Below are positions 1 through 10,617 of a DNA stretch of 64,000 bases, piece by piece. Below the pieces are notes generated by a model. That model was not told the origin of the DNA. It was given only the letters and a program-made list of their open reading frames with translations, and searched no databases. This stretch comes from Leptodactylus fallax (lineage: Eukaryota > Chordata > Amphibia > Anura > Leptodactylidae). How positions within the stretch are numbered: the stretch's first letter is position 1; each line of letters opens with the position of its first letter. The DNA lies in assembly GCA_947044405.1 (NCBI GenBank), contig CAMRHE010000170.1, positions 186,001 through 250,000 of the forward strand, in the 5' to 3' direction. The position numbers and the translations under genes were made by a program.

Positions 1-453
1 TGGGTAGTGAGCTGAGGGGGAGGGTATGTGAGTATGTGAACCTAGACGGCGCTAGGTAGCAACCCAAGGCCAGCCCTGAAAAGGCCCTCAGCCACACCTT
101 TGGGTGGGGGGCGTATCTCCAGAAGGCTGGAGAAACCTGCATGGAGCAGGAAATTGTGGAACCAGCTAAGGACAAAGAAGCGGTCTGTCCCAGGAGGGCT
201 GAGGTCCATGGGGGACTTTTGCTTGAGCTGAGCATTAGTCAGCCTAGATAGGGGTCAAGGAGTCAGTAAGTGCCCTAACTGTGGCCCAGGCTGTTTTTTG
301 TTTTGTTATGTTGCACTTAAGCTGAAATAAAGCCATTTTGCTTTAAATTGGCACCGTCTGAACGCTGTCTCTCCGGCGACCAGTACCACGAACCACTGCT
401 GTCAGGACCAGGAGTCTGCCGCCATTTGAGACTAATCCCCCCAAATTGCCACA
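1..453 (+). mobile_element. 3' end and 3' LTR of an LTR element (host-gene-capturing family)
   Basis: Positions 9-26 are a purine-rich tract followed at 27 by TGTGAG; the LTR runs to a terminal CCACA at 453 (427 bp). A poly(A) signal AATAAA lies at 326-331, which sets the sense strand as plus. The same LTR occurs reversed at 27328-27777 and 32107-32535, where the same purine tract sits just inside the 3' LTR. The body of this copy therefore lies left of the window. The right flank at 454-457 is ctag; the matching left duplication is outside the window. Confidence 0.85.
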
Positions 454-1125
454 CTAGTCAAGAAAAAGATGTAAGACCAAGTACTTTAACCCTTTAAATA
501 TGCAGGGTATTTTGTACATTAATGCTCAGCGAGTAGAGATGAGTGAATCGAAGCTGACGAACTGGAATTCGATCCGAATTTCAGGAAATCTTCGATTAAC
601 CTCGATTATGGATTTTCTCATGCTTCGATGCATCGAATCACATTTTTTCATAAAATGGCTGCTGCACATGTTAGGACAAGGGGCAAGGGACTCTGGGAAC
701 GCGGGATTACCCACAATGCCATGCATGAAGCTAATCAGCAGCCAGCCGGCACTGTGATGTCAGAGCCCTATAAAAACCCTTGGCCATTTTAGGTTCAGTC
801 ATTTCACATCGCTCTTACTGTAGGGACAGACGTCGGCAGGAGCTAGGGAAAGACATAAAACAGATAGAAGTTCAGGGAAAGAGGCTGAGCCTTAGAATTG
901 TAGGGAAAGGATAGGGAGGAATTGAGAGAAGAATTTGGGGTGGTTGCAGGGTCATTTACAGCAAGAATTTGCAGCATAATTGACATTGCAGCACTCGCTG
1001 CCGTTATACTGCTGCTGCTCATTACTCATACCTGAGTCTTCAAGGTGGAACACAACACAACAGCAGTGCAGTACAGCAAAAAACAGTGAATTATCATACA
1101 CTAATATCTGCATGTATCTGTGAAA
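454..1125. other. Non-coding 5' part of a hAT-type element
   Basis: No convincing gene. From about 535 the sequence has an AT-rich start containing tagagatgag and imperfect inverted motifs around attcg, then a CAAT/TATA-like stretch (tataaaaa near 770) and non-coding leader sequence. It precedes the BED-finger transposase remnant downstream, so I read it as the 5' region of the same hAT element. The exact terminus was not fixed. Confidence 0.4.
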
Positions 1126-1640
1126 ACGCTTTTTTAAAGGCGTTTATTATAAGGGGCTTATTCACTGTTCTTCCACAACATAACATTACAGGCCATTTGT
1201 CAGTACTACTGTGCCAAAGAAATCTGAATTATCATCCAGTAATATCTGCACTTATCTGTAATAAACGCCTTTAACGTGGGAAAAGACATAACGACCATAT
1301 TCGTCATTTTGTTACCAGTATAAAGTTGCTGGCCATTTATCAATACAGTATTGTCAATAATAATTCAATAATTCTTAGCAGTTATCACTTATTTAAAGGT
1401 GTTTATTAGTGTGTATACCCATAAGGAGGACCATATTCACCATTTTGTTACCAGTATAAAGTTGCAGGCCATTTATGAAAACAGTATTGTCAATAATTCA
1501 ATAATTCTGAGCTACAAATCTCTGCCTTTATCACGCTTTTTTATTGGTGTTCATTAGTGAGGAAGAAATAAGGGGCATATTTGCCGTTCTCTTCACAGTA
1601 GAAAATAACAGGCCTTTTTGCCCTTTGCAATTATGTTTTT
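1126..1640 (+). repeat. Degenerate tandem repeat, about 138 bp x 4
   Basis: Four diverged units share the order 'gtttatta ... ccatattc ... gttaccagtataaagttgc ... ggccattt'. The ggcc landmark recurs near 1191, 1331, 1467 and 1610, a spacing of about 138 bp. It lies in the leader of the hAT element just upstream of its coding remnant. Confidence 0.6.
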
Positions 1641-2878
1641 TCATCAAACAGTATGTCAGACAGAGAAGCGAGAGGCCATGCATAGGAAAGGGCCACAGGC
1701 CTAAATGTTTCACAGGTCGCAGCAGAGTAAGGGGGCGTGGCAGCAGGGGTCAGTTACAGAGGCCTAAGCTACCAATGTCAAGTAGCGGCCGTGTCTTGAC
1801 CAGCAACCCAACGGTTGTAGACTGGTTGACTCGGTCATCCAATTCACTCCAAATCACATCAGACACCCCCAGCCAAGAGTCGGTGGGTTCATGAGACACA
1901 ACCCGTAGTTGGCATGGCCCGGCAGCAGGCCCTGTGCCCTCACGTGTCCTCAACCTGCCTCTGTCCTTTTCTGTTCCCTCAGCTAGAGAAGTACTCTATG
2001 CTGTGGGCTCAGATCCACTGTACAGTGAGGAGGAGGTACTAGAGGACAGTCAGCAGCTACTGCTCAGCCAAGATCTGGAGGAGACATCCGCCGCTTCCTG
2101 CAATAGGCAGGCAAGTAGTGATGAGGAGAGTGGCGTCGGAGCTGGTGTTGAGGAGGACATCAGTGACCTGCAGACAGTAGTGGATGACGATGTAGCCGAT
2201 CACAATTGGGAGCCGGCTGACGAAGGTGCTTCCTCGTCATCAGGAGAAGAGAGTTGCAGTTTGCGCATGAGGCAGCGGGGGAGTCAGCAGGGCGGCAGCA
2301 GTGTGCGGTCGTTAGCTAAACGAGGCCCGGGGTAGACCACCCACTTCGCAGCAGGAGGCAGTGGCGGTAGCAGTCAGTTAGTGCAGAGTGTTGGGGGTAA
2401 ACTCACCTACTCAGCGGTGTGGCAGTTTTTTGTAAAGCCGTTGGGGGAGGTGAACATAGCCGTATGTGTAATCTGTGGGCAGAAGGTGAAGCGTGGCCAG
2501 GGTGCCAATGATGGCACCACAGCCTTGCGTCAACATATGCAGCGTCACCATAAAGTGACCTGGGAGAACCGTGGCTCCAGTGTGGTGGTCCAGCCTGCCC
2601 TAGCAGCACCCAGTGGCACACACCCCATTTCAGGCAGTCAAGGCTCCACCACCTCAGCCAAAGGAAGCTGTGTGTCCTTCCCATCATCTGATGCTCATGA
2701 TGCTCCTGCTTCTACTCCTCCTCCTAGTCAGTTATTACGTCAGCAATCGATCACAGAATCTATATCTAAGAGACAATGTGTAGCCAAATGGGTGGAGAGG
2801 AGGAGCAGGAGCAACCAGAACAGCCAGAGGGCTTATTCTTTGTGTGACGAAATGTACTTTCATTTGCCACCATTTTGA
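1544..2878 (+). pseudogene. hAT transposase N-terminal fragment with BED zinc finger (broken)
   Basis: One reading frame continues through three open pieces, interrupted by stops ending at 1894 and 2335. The first piece is basic and contains TVVDWLTRSS. The second is acidic and serine-rich. The third, from 2381, contains a BED-type zinc finger: a W-x-F-F core, C-x2-C (CVICGQ), then H-x4-H (HMQRHH). This matches the N-terminal architecture of hAT/ZBED transposases. The RNase H-like catalytic domain and hAT dimerisation region are absent: after about 2840 the sequence changes to an unrelated AT-rich repeat, so the gene is truncated. It cannot encode a functional transposase. Family is confident from the BED finger; subfamily is not assigned. 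Confidence 0.75.
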
Positions 2879-3438
2879 GATACATATAATGTTTTCATTA
2901 GCTTTTATTCACATTTTTGGGGGGCATCCATGTGAAATATCACAATTCTATCATAATTTGTTTTTATGGCATTTACTCTGCATTAAAAATGACATAGCAG
3001 CTTTGCCTGGCGGGTAATTACGATTACGGCGATACCGTATTTATATTGGTTTTTATTACATTTTACTGCTTTTACAAATAAAACGGCACTTTTTGAAAAA
3101 GAACAATTTTCCGTATTCCGAGGTCACCGTATTCTGACACTTATAACTTTTTTCTTGTACTGTTGACAGTCATATGTCAGGGCTCTTTATTTGTGGGGCA
3201 AGTTGTACTTTTTATTGGTACCAATGTTTGGTATGTATGACTTTTTGATCACTTTTTATTGTTATTTTTTTGGGGAGAGCAAAGTGACCAAAATATGTTA
3301 ATTTGTGCATTGCGGTATATTTTTTTGACATCATTCACCGTACAGGATAATTAATGCTATTTTTGGATAGTGGGGACTTAAATGCACGTGGGGATACCAA
3401 ACATGTTTGTTTATTTACTTTTGTTTATATTATGTATT
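2879..3438. repeat. AT-rich dispersed repeat, no gene
   Basis: About 560 bp of T-rich sequence with short motifs (for example tttttgatcactttttatt) that resemble other AT-rich repeat sequence in the window. No open frame of interest. Its right boundary is the TTAA at 3439-3442. Confidence 0.45.
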
Positions 3439-4067
3439 TTAACCCCTTGGCGTCACAGCCAGTTTGGATTTTATGACACAGCCCCATTTTTCAAATATGA
3501 CATGTGTCACTTTATGTGGTAATAACTTTAGAACGCTTTAATTTTTCCAGGTGATTTTAAGGATGTTTTTTTGAGACATTGTACGTCGTGTTTGTTGTAA
3601 ATTTGGGTCACTATGTTTTGTGTTTGTTTATGAAAAAATAGGAAATTTTGTGAAAATTTTTAAAAATATGCAATTTTCAAAGTTTGAAATGATCCTATTT
3701 TCATATAGTCTTTGAGTCATACCACTCAAACTAGTTAATAAACATAATTTACCATATCTCTGCTTTATGTTGACATCAAATTTTAAACGTTCATTTAATT
3801 TTTTTGGACGTTATAAGGCTTATAGTCTAACAGGAATTTAAGAGAATTTACAAAACAAATTTTTTTAAAGGTACTAATTCAGTTCCAAAGGGGCTTTGAT
3901 AGGTCTTTGTATTAGAAACCCCCCATAAATCACCCCGTTTTCAAAACTGCACCACCAAAACAATTCAAAACAGCATTTGAGAAGTTTGTTAACCCTTTAA
4001 GCACTTCACAGGAATTTAAATAAAATAAAAGGTGAAAAATACACATTTCAATTTTTTTCAGTACTAT
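3439..4067 (-). mobile_element. piggyBac-like element end plus start of ~0.39 kb tandem array
   Basis: A TTAA at 3439-3442 is followed by CCCCTT. The next 600 bp are the reverse complement, with divergence, of the right end of the TTAA-flanked element at 54731-63281. Landmarks shared with 62700-63281 include the gacatgtgtcactttatgtgg block and the gttttcaaaactgcacc block. The element continues beyond the hAT insertion at 4068-9446 and the LINE. Its other end was not found. Confidence 0.5.
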
Positions 4068-4092
4068 CAGGGGCATAAATATCGGGGTAGCA

Positions 4093-4158
4093 GCGGTAGC
4101 GGTTGCCACAGGGCCCGGGACATTAGGGGCCCCGGAGCCCTGTGGCAGCCGCTACCGC
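4093..4158. repeat. Subterminal hairpin of the hAT-like element
   Basis: Arms 4093-4114 and 4137-4158 are 22 nt each with one mismatch, separated by 22 nt. GC-rich subterminal inverted repeats are common in non-autonomous hAT elements. Confidence 0.7.
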
Positions 4159-4336
4159 AAACCCCACAAACCAGTAACGATCGCAGTCGCAGGGGGTGCG
4201 ACCACGAATGGACCCGGCAGGTTACAGAGCCCGCGGCCAGCTGGAGATGGCCGGGCCCGGACCATTATGATAGCGGTCGGGGACCGCTATACATACTGTT
4301 ATTGGAAAGGAGTCCTGGCATATTGTAGGCCCCTTT

Positions 4337-5233
4337 TGTGAAAGATCCTCAGTGCGCCAACACCGTTTTGGCCACCCCTGAGTCTTCTTTCATATAAACC
4401 ACACTCACTGCCAGTGAGTGCCGGGTTCACCAGATAAATACAAGACAAGCTTTCTAAATTTTATATATTTATTAACCCCTAAATGGGTCGGTATTAACAT
4501 CTAACATATACAGTTCAGAACAGATATGCAGATATATGCAAGCATTAACAGTTACTAGTTACAAGATACAGTACAAATAAAATAAAAGGGATTAAAGGTG
4601 AAATAATTACTTTACCACACATGTCCTTGATGTGGTTCTGTAGTCCAACACTCACACATGCTCTGTCATGTGTGAATAACCAGTGGAGGCTGTTTAGCAT
4701 GTGGTATTAATACGATAATCCAGCCTGCATGCTCTTCTCACAGTCTCTCAGCATTAGTCCAATAGTCTCATCACAAAAAATCTCTCTCAGTCTCTTGTAG
4801 TCTGTGATGGTCTGTCTCAACTCCATAGCATAATCTCCTCCCACTGACTCTTACCTCATCTTTTATACCCTTTATGCCACCTCCCAGAATGAGGTCACCG
4901 GCGGCAGCAGGTCTCATAGAATAATCCACTCAAGTCCAGACCCTTTGTATGTAGATGAGACCAAGTGACATGATACAATGTTTTCATCCATATCTGGTCA
5001 ACCAGTGCAGCTGGACAATGCATGTTTGTTTGATCACTCAGAGCTGTGTAGGAATACAATGGGTCCCTGCTGTGATGGATACAAAGCCCTATTGTTCCAG
5101 CTTGGCCACTACTGCCAATATACCTATGAGTAGGCTGTGCACATTACGAATGAGTGCAAGCAAGAAGGGAAACCCTATACCCAGAGACCAAAATACATCT
5201 GAGTTATAGCCACACTTAAGCAGAATCATCACA
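4337..5233 (-). repeat. 3' LTR (minus-sense)
   Basis: 897-bp direct repeat of 7701-8597, starting TGTGAAAGAT and ending ATCATCACA on the plus strand. Confidence 0.9.
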
Positions 5234-5245
5234 CCTCCCCCTTTA
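5234..5245 (-). promoter_or_regulatory. Polypurine tract
   Basis: On the minus strand AAAGGGGGAGG directly abuts the 3' LTR, the expected site for plus-strand DNA priming in reverse transcription. Confidence 0.75.
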
Positions 5246-5333
5246 GATGGGGCTTGCAGGAAGTAGGTGCCTACGCCCCTCTTCTGAAAGAAACTCTGCC
5301 TCCAGCTTCTCAGGCTCTGGCCCCAAGGCTTCC

Positions 5334-7433
5334 TCACCTCCCCCCGGGGTCCCAGCAAACTCGGGCCTTGTCAGACTCTGAGGGTGGTTGAGCGCCATGC
5401 GCCTTCAATATGTCCAGACTAGGGTCAGCTTGGACATCCTCTCTGAACTCTTGGCTGGAGTGAGACAAAAGAGAGGTGCCTGTCACATAGCTGCCGGCCC
5501 CTTCTGTCTCTCTAGTCTGACTAGGGACACTTCTAAGGCCCAGGCTCTGAGCCACGTACACTTGGCTACCTCCTGCCTGTTCTGGGTCCGGTTTCTGAGT
5601 ACTGGCATCCCGTAGCTTTACACTCATGACCCCAGGTCTTTGGGATACCAGTTCAGAGACCCCATCCCGGCGGTCTCTCAGGGTCTCTCTCACACTAGCC
5701 GCTAGTTTGGAGAGTTCTAGGGGATTCTGCACCTCCCCCTTTGCTTCCAAACCTAGGGGCACCTCTGGTTCTGGCACAGGTATGTTTGGACCCTGTCCTC
5801 CCTGTACTTGGGTGGGTGATGGTGATACTTTGGGCAAATGACTGAGATCATGCTTCCCTAAACCATCTCCCCACAATACATTGACAGGTAATACATTTGA
5901 CATACCCTCTTCTTGGATCACATCTCCAGTACCCCATGCCATTTGCACTTGGGCCATGGGCATTCCTGGAATAGAACTGGACAGAAGAGACGTGTATGTC
6001 TCATACAGGCCGGACTCCTCCGGCTTCAAGGGAGTGAGGCTAGTCATGGCGGTCTCAGCACCGACTCCAGGTGGTGTAGGCAACAGTTCAAGGGTCGGAA
6101 CGCCTTCCACCCTTGTAGCACTCTGGCTGCGGGCTAACACCGCACTACCAGCAGTCCGTCCCTCACCTGGATCGGCCATGAGATCCACATAGCCTACCTG
6201 ACTACCTGGCACATGGTCAGCAGTTGGGTGCTCATCAGATACACTGGGCGAAATAGCAGAAGTCACTTCCAGTGACTCAGAAGAGCTACCCTGTACACTT
6301 TCACAACAAGCACTGGCAATTACATTGACAGTACATTCATCAGCAATTGTTAATTCACACCGGGCCTCATTGAGATTTGTGGTAGACAGATTAACAAGCT
6401 GGGAGGGCGACGCCCCCGCAGATGTGGGTGTGTCTACAGACTTAGTCTCATTGGCTCCTAGCACCGGAGGAAACAAAGTATCAATAACATTTTTGCTGAG
6501 CTGGGTTGCAGGAAGCTCATTTGCATCTTCCCTGCTCTCAGCTGAAGGCAACTCATTAGCATATACATTGACTGCCATGGGAAGTATCTCAAAGAGGGGG
6601 TTACGGGCCCTCTCTGCAGATATGACAGACACATTATCAGCATTAATCATAGACAGTTTATCACAGTAAATTGGGGCACTCCCCACCCCATATTGGGACA
6701 CCATAGGTCCTAAATCAGTTCCCAACAGTACATTAGCAGGCAAATCAGTCAATAGTCCCACAGTCCGCATTCCTTTTCCTGCACCCCCGTCCAGATACAC
6801 AGATGGGCCACCTGCTGTGGCTTGGGAAGCAGGGAAGTTCACAGGGCGGTTGGGGCACTCCTCCTTGAAATGTCCTGTCTGGTTACAGGCATGGCCCCAC
6901 CGCACCTCCCCTTGGGGTTTGGGAAAGGTCACCCGGGCGCCCAGAGTTCTTGGGACAGGGGAGGGACCACCAGGGGCATAGTTTGTCTCACCCGACCTGA
7001 CGACAGACGGCTGTGGTGAACTCCGGCCTGGCTTCTCCTTCCAACTTGAGGGTCTCTGCAAGGTTGTTGGAGTTTGCGCAGGGGCGGTTTGTGCCCGCTG
7101 GGAGAGCTCCATTCTTTTGAGCTCAAGCTGATACTGCCGTTCTCGTTCTGCTGCCTCACGAACAGCCTGCCGTTCTGCTGCCCGCCGTTCTTGTTCTACA
7201 GCTTCCAGAAAACGGTCCAACACCTGCAGGTATGTGTTAGGGTCACTGGTGCCTACTTGCTGTAGGGCCATTTGCCAGTATGAAACCGTTCCCATAGCAA
7301 GGCTGGGGTTACTGGTCTCTCCTGGTGAAGTAATCCTTGGGACCGGGCTGCTTGCTGCACTTCCTGGCCTAGCCCCAAAATCAGGACTCTGCTCGATTCT
7401 CTGCATGGCTGTGGCTGCCTCCATTTCAGCCAT
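5334..7433 (-). CDS. Gag-protease remnant polyprotein, 699 aa
   Basis: A single uninterrupted frame fills the element interior. Residues about 75-115 are a charged Glu/Arg/Gln-rich likely coiled coil (ERRAAERQAVREAAERERQ). Near residue 180 is a zinc-knuckle remnant, WGHACNQTGHFKEEC: the second Cys, His and third Cys of C-x2-C-x4-H-x4-C are present, but the first Cys is missing. Around residue 235 is NVLLGTDLG, like the C-terminal strand of a retropepsin; the D-S/T-G active site is not present, so protease is incomplete. The remaining ~450 residues are low-complexity Ser/Pro/Glu-rich spacer without recognised domains. A capsid domain is not evident. No pol follows. I infer an internal-deletion derivative of a gypsy-type element whose frame stayed open; whether the protein is made is unknown. 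Confidence 0.65.
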   Translation of the reverse strand: MAEMEAATAMQRIEQSPDFGARPGSAASSPVPRITSPGETSNPSLAMGTVSYWQMALQQVGTSDPNTYLQVLDRFLEAVEQERRAAERQAVREAAERERQYQLELKRMELSQRAQTAPAQTPTTLQRPSSWKEKPGRSSPQPSVVRSGETNYAPGGPSPVPRTLGARVTFPKPQGEVRWGHACNQTGHFKEECPNRPVNFPASQATAGGPSVYLDGGAGKGMRTVGLLTDLPANVLLGTDLGPMVSQYGVGSAPIYCDKLSMINADNVSVISAERARNPLFEILPMAVNVYANELPSAESREDANELPATQLSKNVIDTLFPPVLGANETKSVDTPTSAGASPSQLVNLSTTNLNEARCELTIADECTVNVIASACCESVQGSSSESLEVTSAISPSVSDEHPTADHVPGSQVGYVDLMADPGEGRTAGSAVLARSQSATRVEGVPTLELLPTPPGVGAETAMTSLTPLKPEESGLYETYTSLLSSSIPGMPMAQVQMAWGTGDVIQEEGMSNVLPVNVLWGDGLGKHDLSHLPKVSPSPTQVQGGQGPNIPVPEPEVPLGLEAKGEVQNPLELSKLAASVRETLRDRRDGVSELVSQRPGVMSVKLRDASTQKPDPEQAGGSQVYVAQSLGLRSVPSQTRETEGAGSYVTGTSLLSHSSQEFREDVQADPSLDILKAHGAQPPSESDKARVCWDPGGR

Positions 7434-7681
7434 ACGTTCAGGATCTCAAAAAGCCTGGTTCTGCAGTTCTGGGCTCTGCTTCTGAGCCCACTAGCCATCC
7501 ACTAGTATTTGCCAAATAAAAGATAGGATAGAATACAAAGAATAAGGGAGGGAACAGCACTGTATCAAACTTTCACTGTATCTTAATGCTTGCTTTAATA
7601 CCGAGCTTGTCTTATAGGATTACCATAATCCCCAGCATGTGAGTGATATAGGTCACCAACACACGCCGTTTATCCTAAGAT

Positions 7682-7699
7682 CCCACCACGCTGCCACCA
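7682..7699 (-). promoter_or_regulatory. Primer-binding site, tRNA-Leu-like
   Basis: On the minus strand, one base after the 5' LTR, the sequence begins TGGTGGCAGCG, complementary to the 3' end of vertebrate tRNA-Leu of the CGCTGCCA-CCA type. The match resumes as GGTGGGA after a 2-base difference. Confidence 0.6.
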
Positions 7700-7700
7700 A

Positions 7701-8597
7701 TGTGAAAGATCCTCAGTGCGCCAACACCGTTTTGGCCACCCCTGAGTCTTCTTTCATATAAACCACACTCACCGCCAGTGAGTGCCGGGTTCACCAGATA
7801 AATACAAGACAAGCTTTCTAAATTTTATATATTTATTAACCCCTAAATGGGTCGGTATTAACATCTAACATATACAGTTCAGAACAGATATGCAGATATA
7901 TGCAAGCATTAACAGTTACTAGTTACAAGATACAGTACAAATAAAATAAAAGGGATTAAAGGTGAAATAATTACTTTACCACACATGTCCTTGATGTGGT
8001 TCTGTAGTCCAACACTCACACATGCTCTGTCATGTGTGAATAACCAGTGGAGGCTGTTTAGCATGTGGCATTAATACGATAATCCAGCCTGCATGCTCTT
8101 CTCACAGTCTCTCAGCATTAGTCCAATAGTCTCATCACAAAAAATCTCTCTCAGTCTCTTGTAGTCTGTGATGGTCTGTCTCAACTCCATAGCATAATCT
8201 CCTCCCACTGACTCTTACCTCATCTTTTATACCCTTTATGCCACCTCCCAGAATGAGGTCACCGGCGGCAGCAGGTCTCATAGAATAATCCACTCAAGTC
8301 CAGACCCTTTGTATGTAGATGAGACCAAGTGACATGATACAATGTTTTCAGCCATATCTGGTCAACCAGTGCAGCTGGACAATGCATGTTTGTTTGATCA
8401 CTCAGAGCTGTGTAGGAATACAATGGGTCCCTGCTGTGATGGATACAAAGTCCTATTGTTCCAGCCTGGCCACTACTGCCAATATACCTATGAGTAGGCT
8501 GTGCACATTATGAATGAGTGCAAGCAAGAAGGGAGACCCTATAACCAGAGACCAAAATACATCTGAGTTATAGCCACACTTAAGCAGAATCATCACA
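7701..8597 (-). repeat. 5' LTR (minus-sense)
   Basis: 897-bp direct repeat of 4337-5233, followed by the right copy of the 5-bp duplication ccttt at 8598-8602. Confidence 0.9.
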
Positions 8598-8702
8598 CCT
8601 TTCCAATAGATGGTAGCCCAGGGGAGGTGACTGAAAATAATAAACACATATTCTCACCTCTCCTGGGTACAGCGTTCTCTCCGGCGCTCCTCCGTCATGA
8701 CT

Positions 8703-8799
8703 GAGGTCTGTGATTAGGCCCCAGCGGTCACATGGGGCGCAGGCGCGTAATGACGTCAGTGTGCCCCCATGTGACCGCTAAGGCCCAATCACAGGCCTC
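8703..8799. repeat. Long hairpin in hAT-like element
   Basis: Arms 8703-8737 and 8765-8799 (35 nt each) are complementary with a few mismatches. The 27-nt loop holds tgacgtca, a CRE-like octamer. Confidence 0.7.
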
Positions 8800-8984
8800 A
8801 GCAGCGACGTCGGAAGAGGGCCTGAAGACGCTGAAGACGGCAGGTTGGAGCGAGGATGCCAAGGAAAGGTAAGGCAAGGTGAGTATGAATGTTTGTTATT
8901 TTTAATCACCTTCCCTGGGTCTCCGATTATTATACTCTGGGGTCTGAGGAGAGGAGCGGAGGGGGGCTGTTGGGAGCATATAAT

Positions 8985-9370
8985 ACTGTGTGTGGGCCAC
9001 TGTAGAGCATATAATACTGGGTGTGGGGCATATAATCCTGGGTGGGGACAACTGTGGGGAGCATATAATACTGTGTGGGGGCCACTGTAGGGAGCATATA
9101 ATACTGGGTGGGGCCCACTATGGGGGGCATATAATACTGGGCGGGTACTACTGTTGGAAGCATATAATGCTGGGTGGGGACCACTGTGTGGAGCATATTA
9201 TACTGTGTGGGGCCACTGTGGGTAGCATATTATACTGTGTGTGGGGGGAGCAATATAGAGCATATAATGCTGTATGGGGGCCACTGTGGAGCATATAATG
9301 CTGTGTGGGGGCCACTGTTGAGCATATAATACTATCTGGGGCCACTGTTGAGCATATTTTACTGTTTGGG
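8985..9370 (+). repeat. Minisatellite, about 31-35 bp unit
   Basis: About eleven degenerate units of the form 'gagcatataatactgggtggggaccactgtgg'. This is the reverse-complement relative of the minisatellites at 31107-31575 and 44700-45260. Open frames here on both strands are by-products of the repeat (runs of HIILGG or QYYMLPT) and are not genes. Confidence 0.85.
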
Positions 9371-9446
9371 GACCCGTAACCGGTTTGGGGGAGGCCCCAT
9401 GTCAAATGTTCGCCTTGGGGCCCAGCCATTCCTAGTTACGCCACTG

Positions 9447-10394
9447 AATACTATGTTCATTTAACCCTAAAATTTGCACATTCACAAGGGGTTAAAGGAG
9501 AAAATGCATGCCATAGTTTGTTGTATAATGTATCTCAAGCACAAAAATACCACATGTGTTGATGTAACCTGCTGTTTGGGCACACAACAGGACGCATAAA
9601 GGGAAGGAGTGACATTGAGCTTTCGGAGGACAGATTTTACTTGAATTGTTTTCAGGTGCCATGTTGCACCCCCATAAAATTACCCCATTTAAGAAAATAC
9701 ATCCCTCGAGAAATTTATCAAGGGGTATAGTGAGCACTTTGACCCCACAGCTGTTTCACAGTATTTACTACCATTGGGACATGAAGAGTAAAAATTACTT
9801 TTCCCAGTAAAATGACTCTTTTGCCCAAAATTTCTCTTTTTCACAAGGGGTTAAGAGAGAAAAAGCACCCCACAGTTCTTTACACAATTTCTCCTGAATG
9901 TAACAGTACCCCATATGTGGTCATAAACTGCTGTATGGGAACATGGGAGAGTTTGGAACAGAGAGAGCGCTATTTGGCTGTTGGAGGGCAGATTTTGATG
10001 GAATTGTTTTCAGGTACCATTTTGCATTTGCAAAGGCCATGAGGTGCCAGAACAGTGGAAACCCCCGAAATGTGACCCCATTTTGGAAACTAGTCCCCTC
10101 AAGGAATTTATCAAGGGGTTAAGTGAGCATTTTGACCCTACAGATGTTTCACAGAATTGGGCCGTGAAAATAGAAGATTACATTTTTTTCCATTAAAATG
10201 TTGTTTTAACCTCAGACTACTAGAAATCCAGGTATTTCGTTTGTACTGTGGGTTAAAAACAAAACAAAACACACCCACTATTATACCCATCTGAAAGCTG
10301 CTAGAACTGGGATTTTATATTGTGACATTAAATGGGTGAAAATGTGTTATCTGACTGATGGAACTTATTTTATACCTTCATCTCTAGTGATAAT
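9447..10394 (-). repeat. ~0.39 kb tandem array, continued
   Basis: Two-plus diverged units carrying gaccccattttggaaac, caaggaatttatcaagggg and the tgtttcacag block in the orientation opposite to the array at 55970-62640. It is continuous with 3439-4067 once the hAT-like insertion is removed. No gene. Confidence 0.7.
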
Positions 10395-10617
10395 CGTTAT
10401 AGCTATTATTTTAGCGTTTAACGGATATCGCTAGAGAGGGGGGTCCTGTAAGAGGAACCTTCACTCTCCTCCAGAGTCTGCCACAGCACAAAGCTGCAGT
10501 TCAGATATCTCACAGGCTTTTGCGACCTCTCCAAATGGCCCTATCACACCAACTCAGAGTCCTGCCAAACAAAGAGTTAAATGGGACACTACATTCTGCT
10601 TTGAGTCCAGCTCAGGG

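Larger units (their letters stand above)
4337..8597 (-). mobile_element. Complete non-autonomous LTR retrotransposon
   Basis: Two direct LTRs of equal length, 4337-5233 and 7701-8597 (897 bp each, TGTG...CACA), differ by roughly eight substitutions by eye. The flanks carry a perfect 5-bp duplication, ccttt at 4332-4336 and 8598-8602. Read on the minus strand, a primer-binding site lies next to the 5' LTR and a polypurine tract next to the 3' LTR. The 2.5 kb interior has one long frame and no reverse transcriptase or integrase, so mobility would depend on proteins from another element. Near-identical LTRs imply a relatively recent insertion. Confidence 0.92.
4068..9446. mobile_element. hAT-like element with 8-bp target duplication, hosting an LTR element
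   Basis: The left end reads CAGGGGCATAAATA (4068) and the right end is the complement of CAGTGGCGTAACTA (9446), imperfect terminal inverted repeats of hAT type. The flanking octamers are agtactat (4060-4067) and aatactat (9447-9454), 7 of 8 identical. Without the LTR element at 4337-8597 it is only about 1.1 kb and has no transposase, so it is non-autonomous. It contains two hairpins and a minisatellite. Confidence 0.75.

Noticed and set aside
5388..6669. Several plus-strand frames over 5388-6669
   Set aside because: Antisense shadows of the 699-codon Gag-like frame.
8930..9430. Protein-coding frames with repeated HIILGG / QYYMLPT motifs
   Set aside because: Translation of a minisatellite; frames occur on both strands and track the repeat.
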